Of a stretch of DNA of 64,000 nucleotides, positions 51,389-59,617 are shown one piece after another. Numbering within the stretch: the first letter of the stretch is position 1; each line of letters opens with the position of its first letter. Source of the stretch: Myxococcales bacterium (GTDB lineage: Bacteria > Myxococcota_A > Polyangia > Palsa-1104); NCBI GenBank assembly GCA_003170275.1, contig PNAM01000118.1:85093-149092 (forward strand). The letters are read 5' to 3'. A program made the translations under genes and the position numbers. The notes under the pieces were generated by a model that was given only the letters and a program-made list of their open reading frames with translations, was not told the origin of the DNA and ran no database searches.

Positions 51389-51904
51389 CTACGGCGCGCG
51401 CTTTTCCAGCCAACGACGGAGAAACGCAAACTCCTTGGACCACGACGAGCGGATCTCCTTCTCGACGGTCGACTCGATGATCCCGCCCACGCCGAACAGC
51501 TTGGCCTCGACGGTGACCTCGTCGCTGCGGCGGCACTGCCCCTCGCCCGCCGCCTCGACGCGAATGGTCCCGCGCGTGGTGACCATCTCCTTGCGCTGCT
51601 TGCTCTTGGGATCGAGCTTGGCGGGCTGCACCATGCGCCAGGTCCATTCGTTCTTCGCGCGGTCGAGCGTGCCGTGCTCCTCGTAGGCGAAGCTGTCGCC
51701 GACCAGCTTCTCGAGCACCGCGGGCAGGTTCAGCTTGGGCACCGCGCGCAGCTTGCGTGACGCTTCGCCCAGCTCGATCAGCGTGAAGTCCTTGAACTTG
51801 AGCTCGTCGAGGAACAGCGCCCGCGTATAGGCCTCCTCGAGAAACACGCGCCAGAAGACCTCGGGGGTGCACGGCAAGACCACGCTCTCTCGAACGGTTC
51901 TCAT
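51389..51904 (-). CDS. DUF2505/SRPBCC-type protein
   Basis: This 171-residue protein starts at ATG 51904, 4 nt after the stop of the preceding gene; the longer frame to 51955 overlaps that gene. It has the START-like pattern of DUF2505: ESVVLPCTPEVFWRVFLEE at the N-terminus, then FKDFTLIELGEASRKLRAVPK, strands GTLDRAKNEWTWRMVQPA, TIRVEAAGEGQCRRSDEVTV and a final long helix SWSKEFAFLRRWLEKR. It is the last gene of the operon. Function is unknown. Confidence 0.75.
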   Translation of the reverse strand: MRTVRESVVLPCTPEVFWRVFLEEAYTRALFLDELKFKDFTLIELGEASRKLRAVPKLNLPAVLEKLVGDSFAYEEHGTLDRAKNEWTWRMVQPAKLDPKSKQRKEMVTTRGTIRVEAAGEGQCRRSDEVTVEAKLFGVGGIIESTVEKEIRSSWSKEFAFLRRWLEKRAP

Positions 51905-51908
51905 CCGG

Positions 51909-52298
51909 TCAGCGAATCGATCCGGCGGTCTTGTCGACCTTGACGAAATAGTCACGCACGTACGCGGCGAGCTGCTTGTCGGTCGGGTGATCGACGGTCT
52001 CGACGCCGACGATGCGCGGGCTCATCGCCGCGTTGTGCTTGTGAACGTAGTTGAGAAAGTGGAGCTTCGCCGTCGACGGCCCGAGGACCAGGATCTCGTT
52101 CGCGGCTTCGAGCGCCTGGGCGACCTCGTGGAAGAAGCGCTGCTCCTCTTCCGGATGGTGCTTGTCGCTGGTCTGCGACTTCGGGTGGCGCGCGACGTGG
52201 TGCGGCGCGTGGAGCGTCGACTCGTCGAAGCTCTCCGCCTGGACGTGGAAGATGCGCGCTTCTTTTTGATCGATCCACACAGCAGCGTGATGGCTCAT
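51909..52298 (-). CDS. eRF1-domain-3-like 'translational machinery' protein
   Basis: This 129-residue protein begins MSHHAAVWIDQKEARIFHV and ends with SPRIVGVETVDHPTDKQLAAYVRDYF. It has the His-rich middle (HHVARHPKSQTSDKHHPEEE) and the ILVLGPSTAKLHFLNYVHKHN segment of the bacterial eRF1-domain-3-like family. Such proteins have a peptidyl-release-factor-related fold but no known activity in isolation. ATG 52298 lies behind AGAGGTG; the frame to 52316 contains that site. It is situated between acetate kinase and the DUF2505 gene, in the same operon. Confidence 0.8.
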   Translation of the reverse strand: MSHHAAVWIDQKEARIFHVQAESFDESTLHAPHHVARHPKSQTSDKHHPEEEQRFFHEVAQALEAANEILVLGPSTAKLHFLNYVHKHNAAMSPRIVGVETVDHPTDKQLAAYVRDYFVKVDKTAGSIR

Positions 52299-52322
52299 GG
52301 GCACCTCTATAAGCACGAAACG

Positions 52323-53414
52323 CTATCCGCGCAATTGACGCAAGGTGTGACGCGCGATCATTCGCTCCTCGTCGGTGGCGATCACCCGCACCTGGCAGGC
52401 GCCCGCCTCCGCGCTGATGATCGACGCGCCCTCCAGGTTGCGCGCGTCGTCGAGCGCGATCCCCAGATGCGCGAGCCCGGCGCACATCCGCCGGCGCACC
52501 TCGGGTGCGTGCTGGCCGATGCCGCCGGTGAACACCAGCGCGTCGATGCCGCCCAGCGTGGCGGCGAGCGCGCCGATCCACTTCTTCGCCTGATAGCAGA
52601 ACAGGTCGACCGCCAACGCCGCGTGCTGGTCGCGATCGCGCTGCGAAAGGAGCGTTTGCATGTCGGAGGTGGTCTCCGAGAGCGCCAGCAGCCCGGCCTG
52701 GTGGTTGATCAGGTGCTCGAGGCGGCGCACGTCGTAACCGCCGTGGTCGAGCAGATACACCAGGAGCCCGGGATCGAGATCGCCCGAGCGCGTGCCCATC
52801 ACCAGGCCGGCCGTCGGCGTAAACGCCATCGTCGTGTCGATGGCGGCGCCGTCGCGGACCGCGACCATGCTCGCGCCGCTGCCCAGGTGCGCGATCACCG
52901 CGCGGCGCAGCGCGGGCTTGCCGAGCGTCTCGACGACGAACTCGTAGGACAGCCCGTGAAATCCGTAGCGCCGGAGGCCGGCGTCGAACAGCGCGCGCGG
53001 GAGCGCGAAGCGCCGGGCCACCTCGGGGAGCGCGCGATGGAAGCCGGTGTCGAAGCACACCACCTGCGGCAACGCGCCGTAGCGCGCGCGCACCGCGCGG
53101 ATCGCCGAGAGCTCGGCGGGCAGATGAAGCGGCGCGAACGGAATCGCGCGCTCGAGCGACGCCAAGAGCGCGTCGTCGACGAGCGTCGGCGCGAGGTGAT
53201 CGGGGCCGCCATGAACCAGGCGGTGACCGACGGCATCGGGCGTTGCGGCGCCGGCCTTGGCGAGCGCTTCGAACAGCGAGGCGACCGCCGCCGCGTGATC
53301 GGGCGGGCCGCCCGCGCCGATGCGCTCGATCGCGCCGCGCTGCAGCGGGTCGTCTCCCGCAAACTGCGCGTACTTGAGCGACGACGAGCCGCAGTTGAGC
53401 GCCAGCACCTGCAT
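52323..53414 (-). CDS. ackA: Acetate kinase
   Basis: This 363-residue protein converts acetyl-phosphate and ADP to acetate and ATP. Family landmarks: VLALNCGSSSLKY at the N-terminus, GHRLVHGG, VVCFDTGFH with the catalytic Asp, YGFHGLSYEFV, IAHLGSGASM (phosphate loop), TPTAGLVMGTRSGDLDP and VFTGGIGQHAPEVR. It is about 35 residues shorter than E. coli AckA. It starts 2 nt after the phosphoketolase stop, so the two are co-translated: phosphoketolase makes the acetyl-phosphate that this enzyme uses for substrate-level ATP formation. Confidence 0.96.
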   Translation of the reverse strand: MQVLALNCGSSSLKYAQFAGDDPLQRGAIERIGAGGPPDHAAAVASLFEALAKAGAATPDAVGHRLVHGGPDHLAPTLVDDALLASLERAIPFAPLHLPAELSAIRAVRARYGALPQVVCFDTGFHRALPEVARRFALPRALFDAGLRRYGFHGLSYEFVVETLGKPALRRAVIAHLGSGASMVAVRDGAAIDTTMAFTPTAGLVMGTRSGDLDPGLLVYLLDHGGYDVRRLEHLINHQAGLLALSETTSDMQTLLSQRDRDQHAALAVDLFCYQAKKWIGALAATLGGIDALVFTGGIGQHAPEVRRRMCAGLAHLGIALDDARNLEGASIISAEAGACQVRVIATDEERMIARHTLRQLRG

Positions 53415-53416
53415 CC

Positions 53417-55765
53417 TCAGTGCGTCCACGTCCAGTCGCGAATCTCGGGCAGATCGTCGAGGTGCTCGGCGATGTAGGCGCGATGCACCGCGAGCATGCG
53501 CTGGCACTCTTCGTCGAGCTCGCCCGTGTTGGGCTGCTGGCGGCGCGAGCGGCGCAGCGCGTCCATGGCGATGTGGTAGCGGCTGGTCTCGTTGAGGACC
53601 ACCATGTCGAACGGCGTGGTGGTGGTGCCCTCCTCCTTGTAGCCGCGCACGTGGAAGCGCGACGGGGACGGCCGTCCGTGCAGGAGCTGATGGACCGCGC
53701 CCGGATAGCCGTGAAACGAGAACACCACGTGCGTGTCGTTGGTGAAGATCTCGCTGAAGCGCTCGTCGGTCATGCCGTGCGGATGCTCGCGCCGCGAAAA
53801 GAGCGTCATCAGATCGACCACGTTGACCACGCGCACGGTGAGCGCCGGCGCATGGATGCGCAGCCACGACGCCGCCGCCAGCGTCTCCAGCGTCGCCGCG
53901 TCGCCGGCGCAGGCGAGCACCACGTCGGGCGCGTCGCTCTGGTCGTTGCCCGCCCATTTCCAGATCGACGCGCCGCGCGCGCAGTGCTCGCGCGCCTCCG
54001 CCAGGTCGAGCCACTGCAGCTGCGGCTGCTTGTCGATGATGATCAGGTTCACGTAGTTCGCGCTGCGCAGGCAATGGTCACCGACCGACAAGAGGCAGTT
54101 GGCGTCGGGCGGGAGATAGACGCGCACCACCGTCCCCTTCTTCGAGATGATGGTGTCCATGAAGCCCGGCCCCTGGTGGCTGAAGCCGTTGTGGTCATTT
54201 CGCCAGCAGGTCGACGTCAACAGGTAGTTCAGCGACGGCACGGGCGCCCGCCACGGCAGGCTCGCGCTCATCTCGAGCCACTTGGCGTGCTGCGTGGCCA
54301 TCGACGCGACGATCAGCGCGAACGCTTCGTAGGTGGCGAACACGCCGTGCCGGCCGGTGAGCAGATAGCCCTCGAGCCAGCCCTGCAGCGTGTGCTCGTT
54401 CAGCACCTCCATCACGCGGCCCTCGGCCGAGACGTGATCGTCGATGGCGATGGTGCGCTCCTGAAAGCAGCGCGTCTCCACGTCGAACACCGCGCCGAGG
54501 CGGTTCGAGTTGGTCTCGTCGGGGCAGAACAGGCGAAAGGTGTTGGGGTTCGCGGTGTAGAGGTCGCGCAGCATCGCACCGAACGGGCGCGTCGACTCCG
54601 CAAGAGCCGCGCCGTGCTTGACGACCTCCACGGCGTAGCTCGCGAAATCGGGCAGCGCCAATGGCCTACAGAGCTTGCCGCCGTTGGCGTGCGGGTTCTG
54701 TCCCATGCGGCGCGTGCCCGCCGGTGCGAGCGCCGCCAGCCGCGGAGCGAGCTGCCCGCGCGCGTCGAACAGCTCCTCGGCGCGGTAACTCTTCAGCCAC
54801 GACTCGAGCGCGGCGAGCTGCGCGGGATCGCTGCGCACCGCCAGGCCGAGCGGAACCTGATGCGCGCGAAACGTCCCTTCGACCGGAAGGCCGTTGACGG
54901 TCTTCGGTCCGGTCCAGCCCTTGAGCGTGCGCAGCACGATCGCCGGCCAGCGCGGGCAGCCACGCACGCCGCGGGTGCGCGCCGCGTCCTGGATCGCGCG
55001 AATGCTCGCCAGGCAGGTGTCGAGCGTCGCCGCCAGCTGCGCGTGCACCGCCATCGGCTCGTCGCCGCTGACGAAGTGCACCTCGTAGCCGTGTCCCTCG
55101 AGCAAGCTGCGGATCGACTCGTCGCCGGCGCGGCCGAGCACCGTCGGACCGGAGATCTTGTAGCCGTTGAGGTGCAGGATCGGCAGCACGGCGCCGTCGC
55201 GCGCGGCGTTGAGAAAGCGAATGCTCTTCCACGCGCCTTCGAGCGGCGCTGCCTCCGCCTCGCCGTCGCCCACCACCGCCACCGCGATCAGCTCGGGGTT
55301 GTCGAACACGGCGCCGAAGGCGTGCGAGAGCACGTATCCGAGCTCGCCCCCTTCGTGGATCGATCCCGGCGTGGGCGGCCCGACGTGACTGGGCACGCCG
55401 CCCGGCGTCGAGAACTGGCGAAACAGCCGCTCCAGGCCGCGCTCGTCCTGGCTGACCGCGGGATAGATCTCCGAGTACGTCCCCTCGAGGTAGACGTTGG
55501 CCAGGATCGCCGGCCCGCCGTGGCCCGGGCCCGCCAGGTAGATCACGTCGAGGTCGTGCTCGCGAATGAGCCGATTGAGGTGGACGTAGATCAGGCTCAG
55601 CCCCGGCGAGGTTCCCCAGTGTCCGAGCAGGCGCGGCTTGATGTGCTCGACGCGCAGCGGCTCGCGCAAGAGCGCATTGCCGCACAGATAGATCTGGCCG
55701 ACTGTCAGATAGTTGGCCGCGCGCCAGTACTCGTCGATCGCGCGCAGCGTCTCGATGCTGGTCAT
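53417..55765 (-). CDS. xfp: Xylulose-5-phosphate/fructose-6-phosphate phosphoketolase
   Basis: This 782-residue enzyme is full length. It cleaves xylulose 5-P or fructose 6-P with phosphate to acetyl-phosphate plus glyceraldehyde 3-P or erythrose 4-P, using thiamine diphosphate. Landmarks: LGHWGTSPGLSLIYVHLNR, YLAGPGHGGPA, PSHVGPPTPGSIHEGGELGY, the ThDP motif VVGDGEAEAAPLEGAWKS, CPDETNSNRLGAVF, and NDHNGFSHQGPGFMD near the PYR domain. The start is at ATG 55765, preceded by GGAGAAG and 26 nt after the octaheme gene. Phosphoketolase behind a cytochrome operon is unusual. Confidence 0.96.
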   Translation of the reverse strand: MTSIETLRAIDEYWRAANYLTVGQIYLCGNALLREPLRVEHIKPRLLGHWGTSPGLSLIYVHLNRLIREHDLDVIYLAGPGHGGPAILANVYLEGTYSEIYPAVSQDERGLERLFRQFSTPGGVPSHVGPPTPGSIHEGGELGYVLSHAFGAVFDNPELIAVAVVGDGEAEAAPLEGAWKSIRFLNAARDGAVLPILHLNGYKISGPTVLGRAGDESIRSLLEGHGYEVHFVSGDEPMAVHAQLAATLDTCLASIRAIQDAARTRGVRGCPRWPAIVLRTLKGWTGPKTVNGLPVEGTFRAHQVPLGLAVRSDPAQLAALESWLKSYRAEELFDARGQLAPRLAALAPAGTRRMGQNPHANGGKLCRPLALPDFASYAVEVVKHGAALAESTRPFGAMLRDLYTANPNTFRLFCPDETNSNRLGAVFDVETRCFQERTIAIDDHVSAEGRVMEVLNEHTLQGWLEGYLLTGRHGVFATYEAFALIVASMATQHAKWLEMSASLPWRAPVPSLNYLLTSTCWRNDHNGFSHQGPGFMDTIISKKGTVVRVYLPPDANCLLSVGDHCLRSANYVNLIIIDKQPQLQWLDLAEAREHCARGASIWKWAGNDQSDAPDVVLACAGDAATLETLAAASWLRIHAPALTVRVVNVVDLMTLFSRREHPHGMTDERFSEIFTNDTHVVFSFHGYPGAVHQLLHGRPSPSRFHVRGYKEEGTTTTPFDMVVLNETSRYHIAMDALRRSRRQQPNTGELDEECQRMLAVHRAYIAEHLDDLPEIRDWTWTH

Positions 55766-55791
55766 GCTCTTCTCCACGAGCACCCGCTCGG

Positions 55792-57081
55792 TCACTTGCC
55801 GGTGAACCAGTGGTGCGCGGCTCCTGCGAGCGGTTTCTGCGTCACGCCGGGCAGCAGCTTCTCCGCCTGCGGCACGAACTGCGTGTAGAAGTTCTTCGCC
55901 ACCTCGTACATCCCGTGCCACTGCACGAAGTCGGGGCTCATCATCGCCGCGCCGTGGCGCGCCTGACGTCCCGCGTGGTGCCACAACTCGAAGAAGGTGA
56001 ACTCGAGCGGCTCGTCGAACTTGGTCGGCGTGAGCTTCTTCGCCGCGTACAGCGCGTCCATCACCGCCTGCGCGGGCTTGGCGAACTTCTCGTTGTAGTG
56101 ATCGACCAGCGAGTCGAACGAATTGAGGTAGCCCTTGGCCCAGTCCTCCGAGTGGCACTGCTGGCACACGTCGAGCATGTCGTCGCGGCGGTTCTGCCAG
56201 TCCTTCTGCCGCACCGACACCACCGGGCGCAGGGTCCAGGAGATGCGCAGCCCCGGATCGTGGCTCACCGGCTGCGTCGGCGTGGCCGACATGTGACAGG
56301 TCGCGCAGGTGGGCGCGGCGTGGTAGTCGCGGCCCACCACCCAGGGTTGCGCGGTGAGGTTCATCTGATCGTGCAGCTCGCGGAAGCGCACGCCGTGCTT
56401 GGACGACTCGTAGACCTCGAGCTGCGGATGGTCCGGGCCCTGGTGGCACTTGCCGCACGCATCGGGGCCGCGCGCGATCGCGAGCGAGAAGTCGTGGCGG
56501 TAGTGGCACGCGGCGCACGAGCCCTTCGAGCCGTCGGGGTTGATGCGGCCCATGCCGCCGTTGGGCCAGGTGAGCGGGTCGAGCTTGCCGTTGGCCAGCA
56601 CCTTGACGGTCGTGCCGTGGCAGCCCTTGCACCCGAGCGTCGGCGTGGGACCGCCTTCGACCACCTCGCCGAGGAAGTCGTCGGCCGAGCCGACGAACGA
56701 CGCCGCCTCCGCGTGGCGGCTCGCCGCCTGTTGCTTGAACTCGGTCGGATGGCACTTGGAGCAGTCGAGCGGCGAGACGATCACCGCGATGCGCCGGCCG
56801 TGATGCTCGAAGCCGTCGACGTCCTTCGGCTCCGCCGCGTGGCAGGTCATGCAGCCGATGCCGCGCAGCGCGTGCTTGGAGTCGCGCCACTGCGCCACGA
56901 TCGCCGGCGAGGTCTTGTCGTGGCACTCGACGCACTCCTTGGAGTCGGCCGGCACCACCGCCTGCGGCTTCTCGTCGGGACCGTGGTGGGTCTTGGCCTC
57001 GCGCCAGGCGACCACCACCAGCGAGCCGAGGAAGCAGATTCCCAGCGCAGCGACGACGAAGCGTTTACCTTCAGCGGTCAC
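55792..57081 (-). CDS. HAO-like octaheme cytochrome c
   Basis: This 429-residue protein starts at GTG 57081, overlapping the cytochrome b stop as GTGA. One N-terminal hydrophobic segment (FVVAALGICFLGSLVVVAW) anchors or exports it. Eight CXXCH motifs follow in order: CVECH, CMTCH, CSKCH, CKGCH, CAACH, CGKCH, CATCH, CQQCH. They are followed by a heme-free C-terminal helical part of about 130 residues. Eight c-hemes with a helical tail is the layout of hydroxylamine-oxidoreductase-like cytochromes. The Tyr that crosslinks the P460 heme in true HAO cannot be confirmed here. Given its place beside Rieske and cytochrome b, it is likely the electron-accepting subunit of that complex. Confidence 0.85.
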   Translation of the reverse strand: MTAEGKRFVVAALGICFLGSLVVVAWREAKTHHGPDEKPQAVVPADSKECVECHDKTSPAIVAQWRDSKHALRGIGCMTCHAAEPKDVDGFEHHGRRIAVIVSPLDCSKCHPTEFKQQAASRHAEAASFVGSADDFLGEVVEGGPTPTLGCKGCHGTTVKVLANGKLDPLTWPNGGMGRINPDGSKGSCAACHYRHDFSLAIARGPDACGKCHQGPDHPQLEVYESSKHGVRFRELHDQMNLTAQPWVVGRDYHAAPTCATCHMSATPTQPVSHDPGLRISWTLRPVVSVRQKDWQNRRDDMLDVCQQCHSEDWAKGYLNSFDSLVDHYNEKFAKPAQAVMDALYAAKKLTPTKFDEPLEFTFFELWHHAGRQARHGAAMMSPDFVQWHGMYEVAKNFYTQFVPQAEKLLPGVTQKPLAGAAHHWFTGK

Positions 57082-58112
57082 GCGAGTGCCTCCCAGATGG
57101 TGAAGATGACGACGACCAGCACGGCGGCCACGCCGAAGCCGATCGACAGATCGCGCTTCGACAAGCGCCTGAGGCCGCCGTCGACGAACGGCCAGAACAG
57201 CATCACCAGCGCGGCCACGAACACGCCGAGCACGCCGATGCGCAAGGTGGTGAGCTTGAGCCAGCGGAAGGCGAAGTAGAAGTACCACTCGGGGCGGATG
57301 TGCTCGGGCGTGATCGCCGCGTTGGCGGGATCGCCGAGGCTGGCGGGGAACCTGACCGCGAGCACGTCGAGCAGCACCATCAGCGTGATGGCGATCATCA
57401 ATTCCGTGAGCAGGTGATCGGGTACGAACGGGAAGGTCTTCGGCTCGGTCGCCTGCGCCTTGAAGCGCGTCTCCGACGACATGCCGTGGATGCGCACCAG
57501 CGCGATGTGCGCGGCCACCGCCACCAGGATCAGCGCCGGGAAGATCGCCACGTGCGCGACGAAGAAGCGCGTCAGCGTGGCGGGGCCGACCTCGTCGCCG
57601 CCGAGCACCAGCCGCCGCGCGAACCCGCCGATCCCCGGCATCGCGCCGGCCAGGTTCGAGGTCACCGTCGCGCCCCAGAACGAGAGCTGCTCGTAGACCA
57701 GCGAGTAGCCGGACAGGCCTTCGGCCAGCGTGAGGAACAGCAGCACCGCTCCGAACATCCAGGTCAGCTCGCGCGGCTTGCGATACGAGCCGGTGAAGAA
57801 CACGCGCATCGTGTGCAGCAAGACCGCGACGATCATCCCGCTCGCCGACCACTTGTGGATCGAGCGCAGCCACCAGCCGAACGCGACGTCGTGCGTGAGG
57901 TGCGCGACCGAGCCGTACGCGCGGCCCGGCTCGGGCACGTAGTAGAACATCAGCAACAGCCCGGTCGCGAGCTGCACCATGAGCAGGTAGGCGGGCGTGC
58001 CGCCGAGCGCGAACCACCAGCGCTTGAGGTGCCCCGGCACCGGCTCGTTCGACAACTCGCTCAGCTTGTCGAGATCGACCGGCACGCGCTCCTTGAGCCA
58101 GGCGAGCTTCAT
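57078..58112 (-). CDS. Cytochrome b of a Rieske/cytochrome b complex
   Basis: This 344-residue membrane protein has about eight transmembrane helices. The N-terminal half is b6-like, with candidate heme ligands in HKWSASGMIVAVLLHTMRVF (helix B) and HVAIFPALILVAVAAHIALV (helix D). It continues through EGLSGYSLVYEQLSFWG. The C-terminal half is subunit-IV-like, with the Qo-site motif PEWYFYFAFRWLK. N- and C-terminal parts are fused as in mitochondrial-type cytochrome b but shorter (about 380-430 is usual). It oxidises quinol, passing one electron to Rieske and one across the membrane. Its ATG overlaps the Rieske stop. Confidence 0.93.
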   Translation of the reverse strand: MKLAWLKERVPVDLDKLSELSNEPVPGHLKRWWFALGGTPAYLLMVQLATGLLLMFYYVPEPGRAYGSVAHLTHDVAFGWWLRSIHKWSASGMIVAVLLHTMRVFFTGSYRKPRELTWMFGAVLLFLTLAEGLSGYSLVYEQLSFWGATVTSNLAGAMPGIGGFARRLVLGGDEVGPATLTRFFVAHVAIFPALILVAVAAHIALVRIHGMSSETRFKAQATEPKTFPFVPDHLLTELMIAITLMVLLDVLAVRFPASLGDPANAAITPEHIRPEWYFYFAFRWLKLTTLRIGVLGVFVAALVMLFWPFVDGGLRRLSKRDLSIGFGVAAVLVVVIFTIWEALA

Positions 58113-58546
58113 GCGGGCTCCTTGACCTTCAAGTACACGCTGCCGTCGACCACCTCGACCTCGTAGCGATCGAGCGGGCGCGGCGGCGGGCCGGAGACCA
58201 CCTTGCCTTCGGCGTCGAACACGCCGTTGTGGCAGGGACAGAAGAAGCGCGTGTTCTGCGGCTCCCAGCGCACGCGGCAGCCCAGGTGCGGGCACACCGT
58301 CGAGATCGCGCGCAGTTGGTCTCCCGCGCGCACCACCTGCACCGGCACGCCGCGCAGATCTTCGATCACGCGCGCGTCGCCGTCGGGGATCGCGTCGAGG
58401 CGCCCGACGAACAGCGAGCGGCTGCGCGCGGGTCGCTTGGACGGATAGAGATAGCGCGCGGCGAACCACGCGGCGGCGCCGTAGCTGGCGGCAAGGCTGG
58501 TCCACATCGCCACTTGCGAGAGAAAGCTGCGCCGCGTCGCGTTCAT
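58109..58546 (-). CDS. Rieske iron-sulfur protein
   Basis: This 145-residue protein is anchored by an N-terminal membrane helix (residues 8-33). The twin-arginine-like RRSFLS just before that helix suits Tat export. The [2Fe-2S] ligands are in CPHLGC (C85, H87) and CPCHNG (C103, H106); C90 and C105 form the stabilising disulphide. GPPPRPLDRYEVEV is the conserved Pro loop after the cluster. It shuttles electrons from the quinol site of cytochrome b to a c-type heme protein, here probably the octaheme subunit. It is the first gene of the Rieske-b-octaheme triplet, 18 nt after the 13-heme gene. Confidence 0.95.
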   Translation of the reverse strand: MNATRRSFLSQVAMWTSLAASYGAAAWFAARYLYPSKRPARSRSLFVGRLDAIPDGDARVIEDLRGVPVQVVRAGDQLRAISTVCPHLGCRVRWEPQNTRFFCPCHNGVFDAEGKVVSGPPPRPLDRYEVEVVDGSVYLKVKEPA

Positions 58547-58564
58547 CGCATCGTCCTCCTTCGC

Positions 58565-59617
58565 CTACAAGCCGTGGCAGGCCAGGCACATGCCGTTGCG
58601 CGCGATCGACTCGCGCGGATGGCGGTCGGTCCAGCCCGCCGGGTGCGGATTGCCGCCCACGCCGCCGACCTTGTGGCAGTCGACGCAGATCGATCGCGCG
58701 CCCTGATCGTGGCAGCCGGCGCACGAGGTGATGTCGCGGCGCGCGGCGGTGCCGTGGAACTGCGCCGATCCGGGGAGCACCCAGCCGGGCGGGTGCGGAT
58801 CGCGCGGGTTGGCGCCGAACGGGGTCAGGTTCTGCGCGCGATGACACGAATCGCAGAAGCTCGAGCCGTGGCAGCGACGGCAGGTGGCCGGCTCGGCTTG
58901 CGCGTCGGCGACGTGGCGGCCGATGTAGTCGCCGCGGTGGATGAAGTCTGCGTCGACGCGCTCGGGGAGCTTGAGCTCGATCTTCATGGGCACGGTGCGC
59001 GCGTGGCAGTCGGCGCAGAAGCTCTGCTCGTGGCAGGTCGCGCAGCGATCGGCGCCCGAGCGCGCGTCGTCCATGTGCGTGCGCACGTAGTTGCCCGCGT
59101 GCGAGAAGTCGGCGATCGGCGCCAGCGGATAGCGCGTCAGATCGAGGTGGCACTTGGCGCACTTGCCCTGGTCGTAGTCGCTGCGGTGCTCGTGGCAGGA
59201 CAGGCACGCCGCCATCTGCGGCTTCATCGCCGGCGTGCGCAGCGGCTCGGGGAAGCTGGTGTGACAGGTCTTGCAATCGTCCTTGGTGCGCTCGAGGTGC
59301 TCGGCGTGCGACACGCGCACCCGCGGCTCCACTTGCGGCCAGGGCCCCGCGCGGCGCACGTCGGTGTGGCAGAAATCGCAGCGGCCCTGCTGCTTGACCT
59401 CGCGGTGGCAGCCCAGGCAGATCTTCTCCGACGGCAAGAAGCTGCCTTCCAGCGTCTTGGCGTCGTAGATCGGCTCGTGACACACCAGGCAGTCGACCTT
59501 GGCCTCGGCGTGGCGCGCGTGCGGCGCCTTGATGTGATCGCCGCGCATGGGATCGTGCAGCCAGATCGCGCACGAGGCGCTTCCGGCCAGCGCCGTGAGC
59601 AGCAAGAGGCGCTTCAC
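58565..59617 (-). CDS. Thirteen-heme cytochrome c, probable lipoprotein
   Basis: This 350-residue protein starts at GTG 59617, overlapping the barrel gene's stop. The signal region LLLLTALAGSASC suggests a lipoprotein. Thirteen CXXCH motifs are spread over the whole chain (CLVCH, CLGCH, CDFCH, CKTCH, CLSCH, CAKCH, CATCH, CADCH, CRRCH, CDSCH, CAGCH, CVDCH, CLACH). That is about one heme per 26 residues, with many extra His as sixth ligands. This density suits a molecular wire. Placed just after an outer-membrane barrel, it is a candidate for the periplasmic or barrel-inserted part of the conduit, an analogue of MtrA. Confidence 0.88.
   Translation of the reverse strand: MKRLLLLTALAGSASCAIWLHDPMRGDHIKAPHARHAEAKVDCLVCHEPIYDAKTLEGSFLPSEKICLGCHREVKQQGRCDFCHTDVRRAGPWPQVEPRVRVSHAEHLERTKDDCKTCHTSFPEPLRTPAMKPQMAACLSCHEHRSDYDQGKCAKCHLDLTRYPLAPIADFSHAGNYVRTHMDDARSGADRCATCHEQSFCADCHARTVPMKIELKLPERVDADFIHRGDYIGRHVADAQAEPATCRRCHGSSFCDSCHRAQNLTPFGANPRDPHPPGWVLPGSAQFHGTAARRDITSCAGCHDQGARSICVDCHKVGGVGGNPHPAGWTDRHPRESIARNGMCLACHGL

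Noticed and set aside
55792..57081. True hydroxylamine oxidoreductase and nitrification
   Set aside because: The P460 crosslink Tyr cannot be confirmed, and the gene is placed with Rieske/cytochrome b; an electron-transfer subunit is the more cautious call.
58109..58546. Rieske protein as part of a dioxygenase
   Set aside because: The membrane anchor, the disulphide Cys pair and the coupling to cytochrome b identify a bc-type Rieske.
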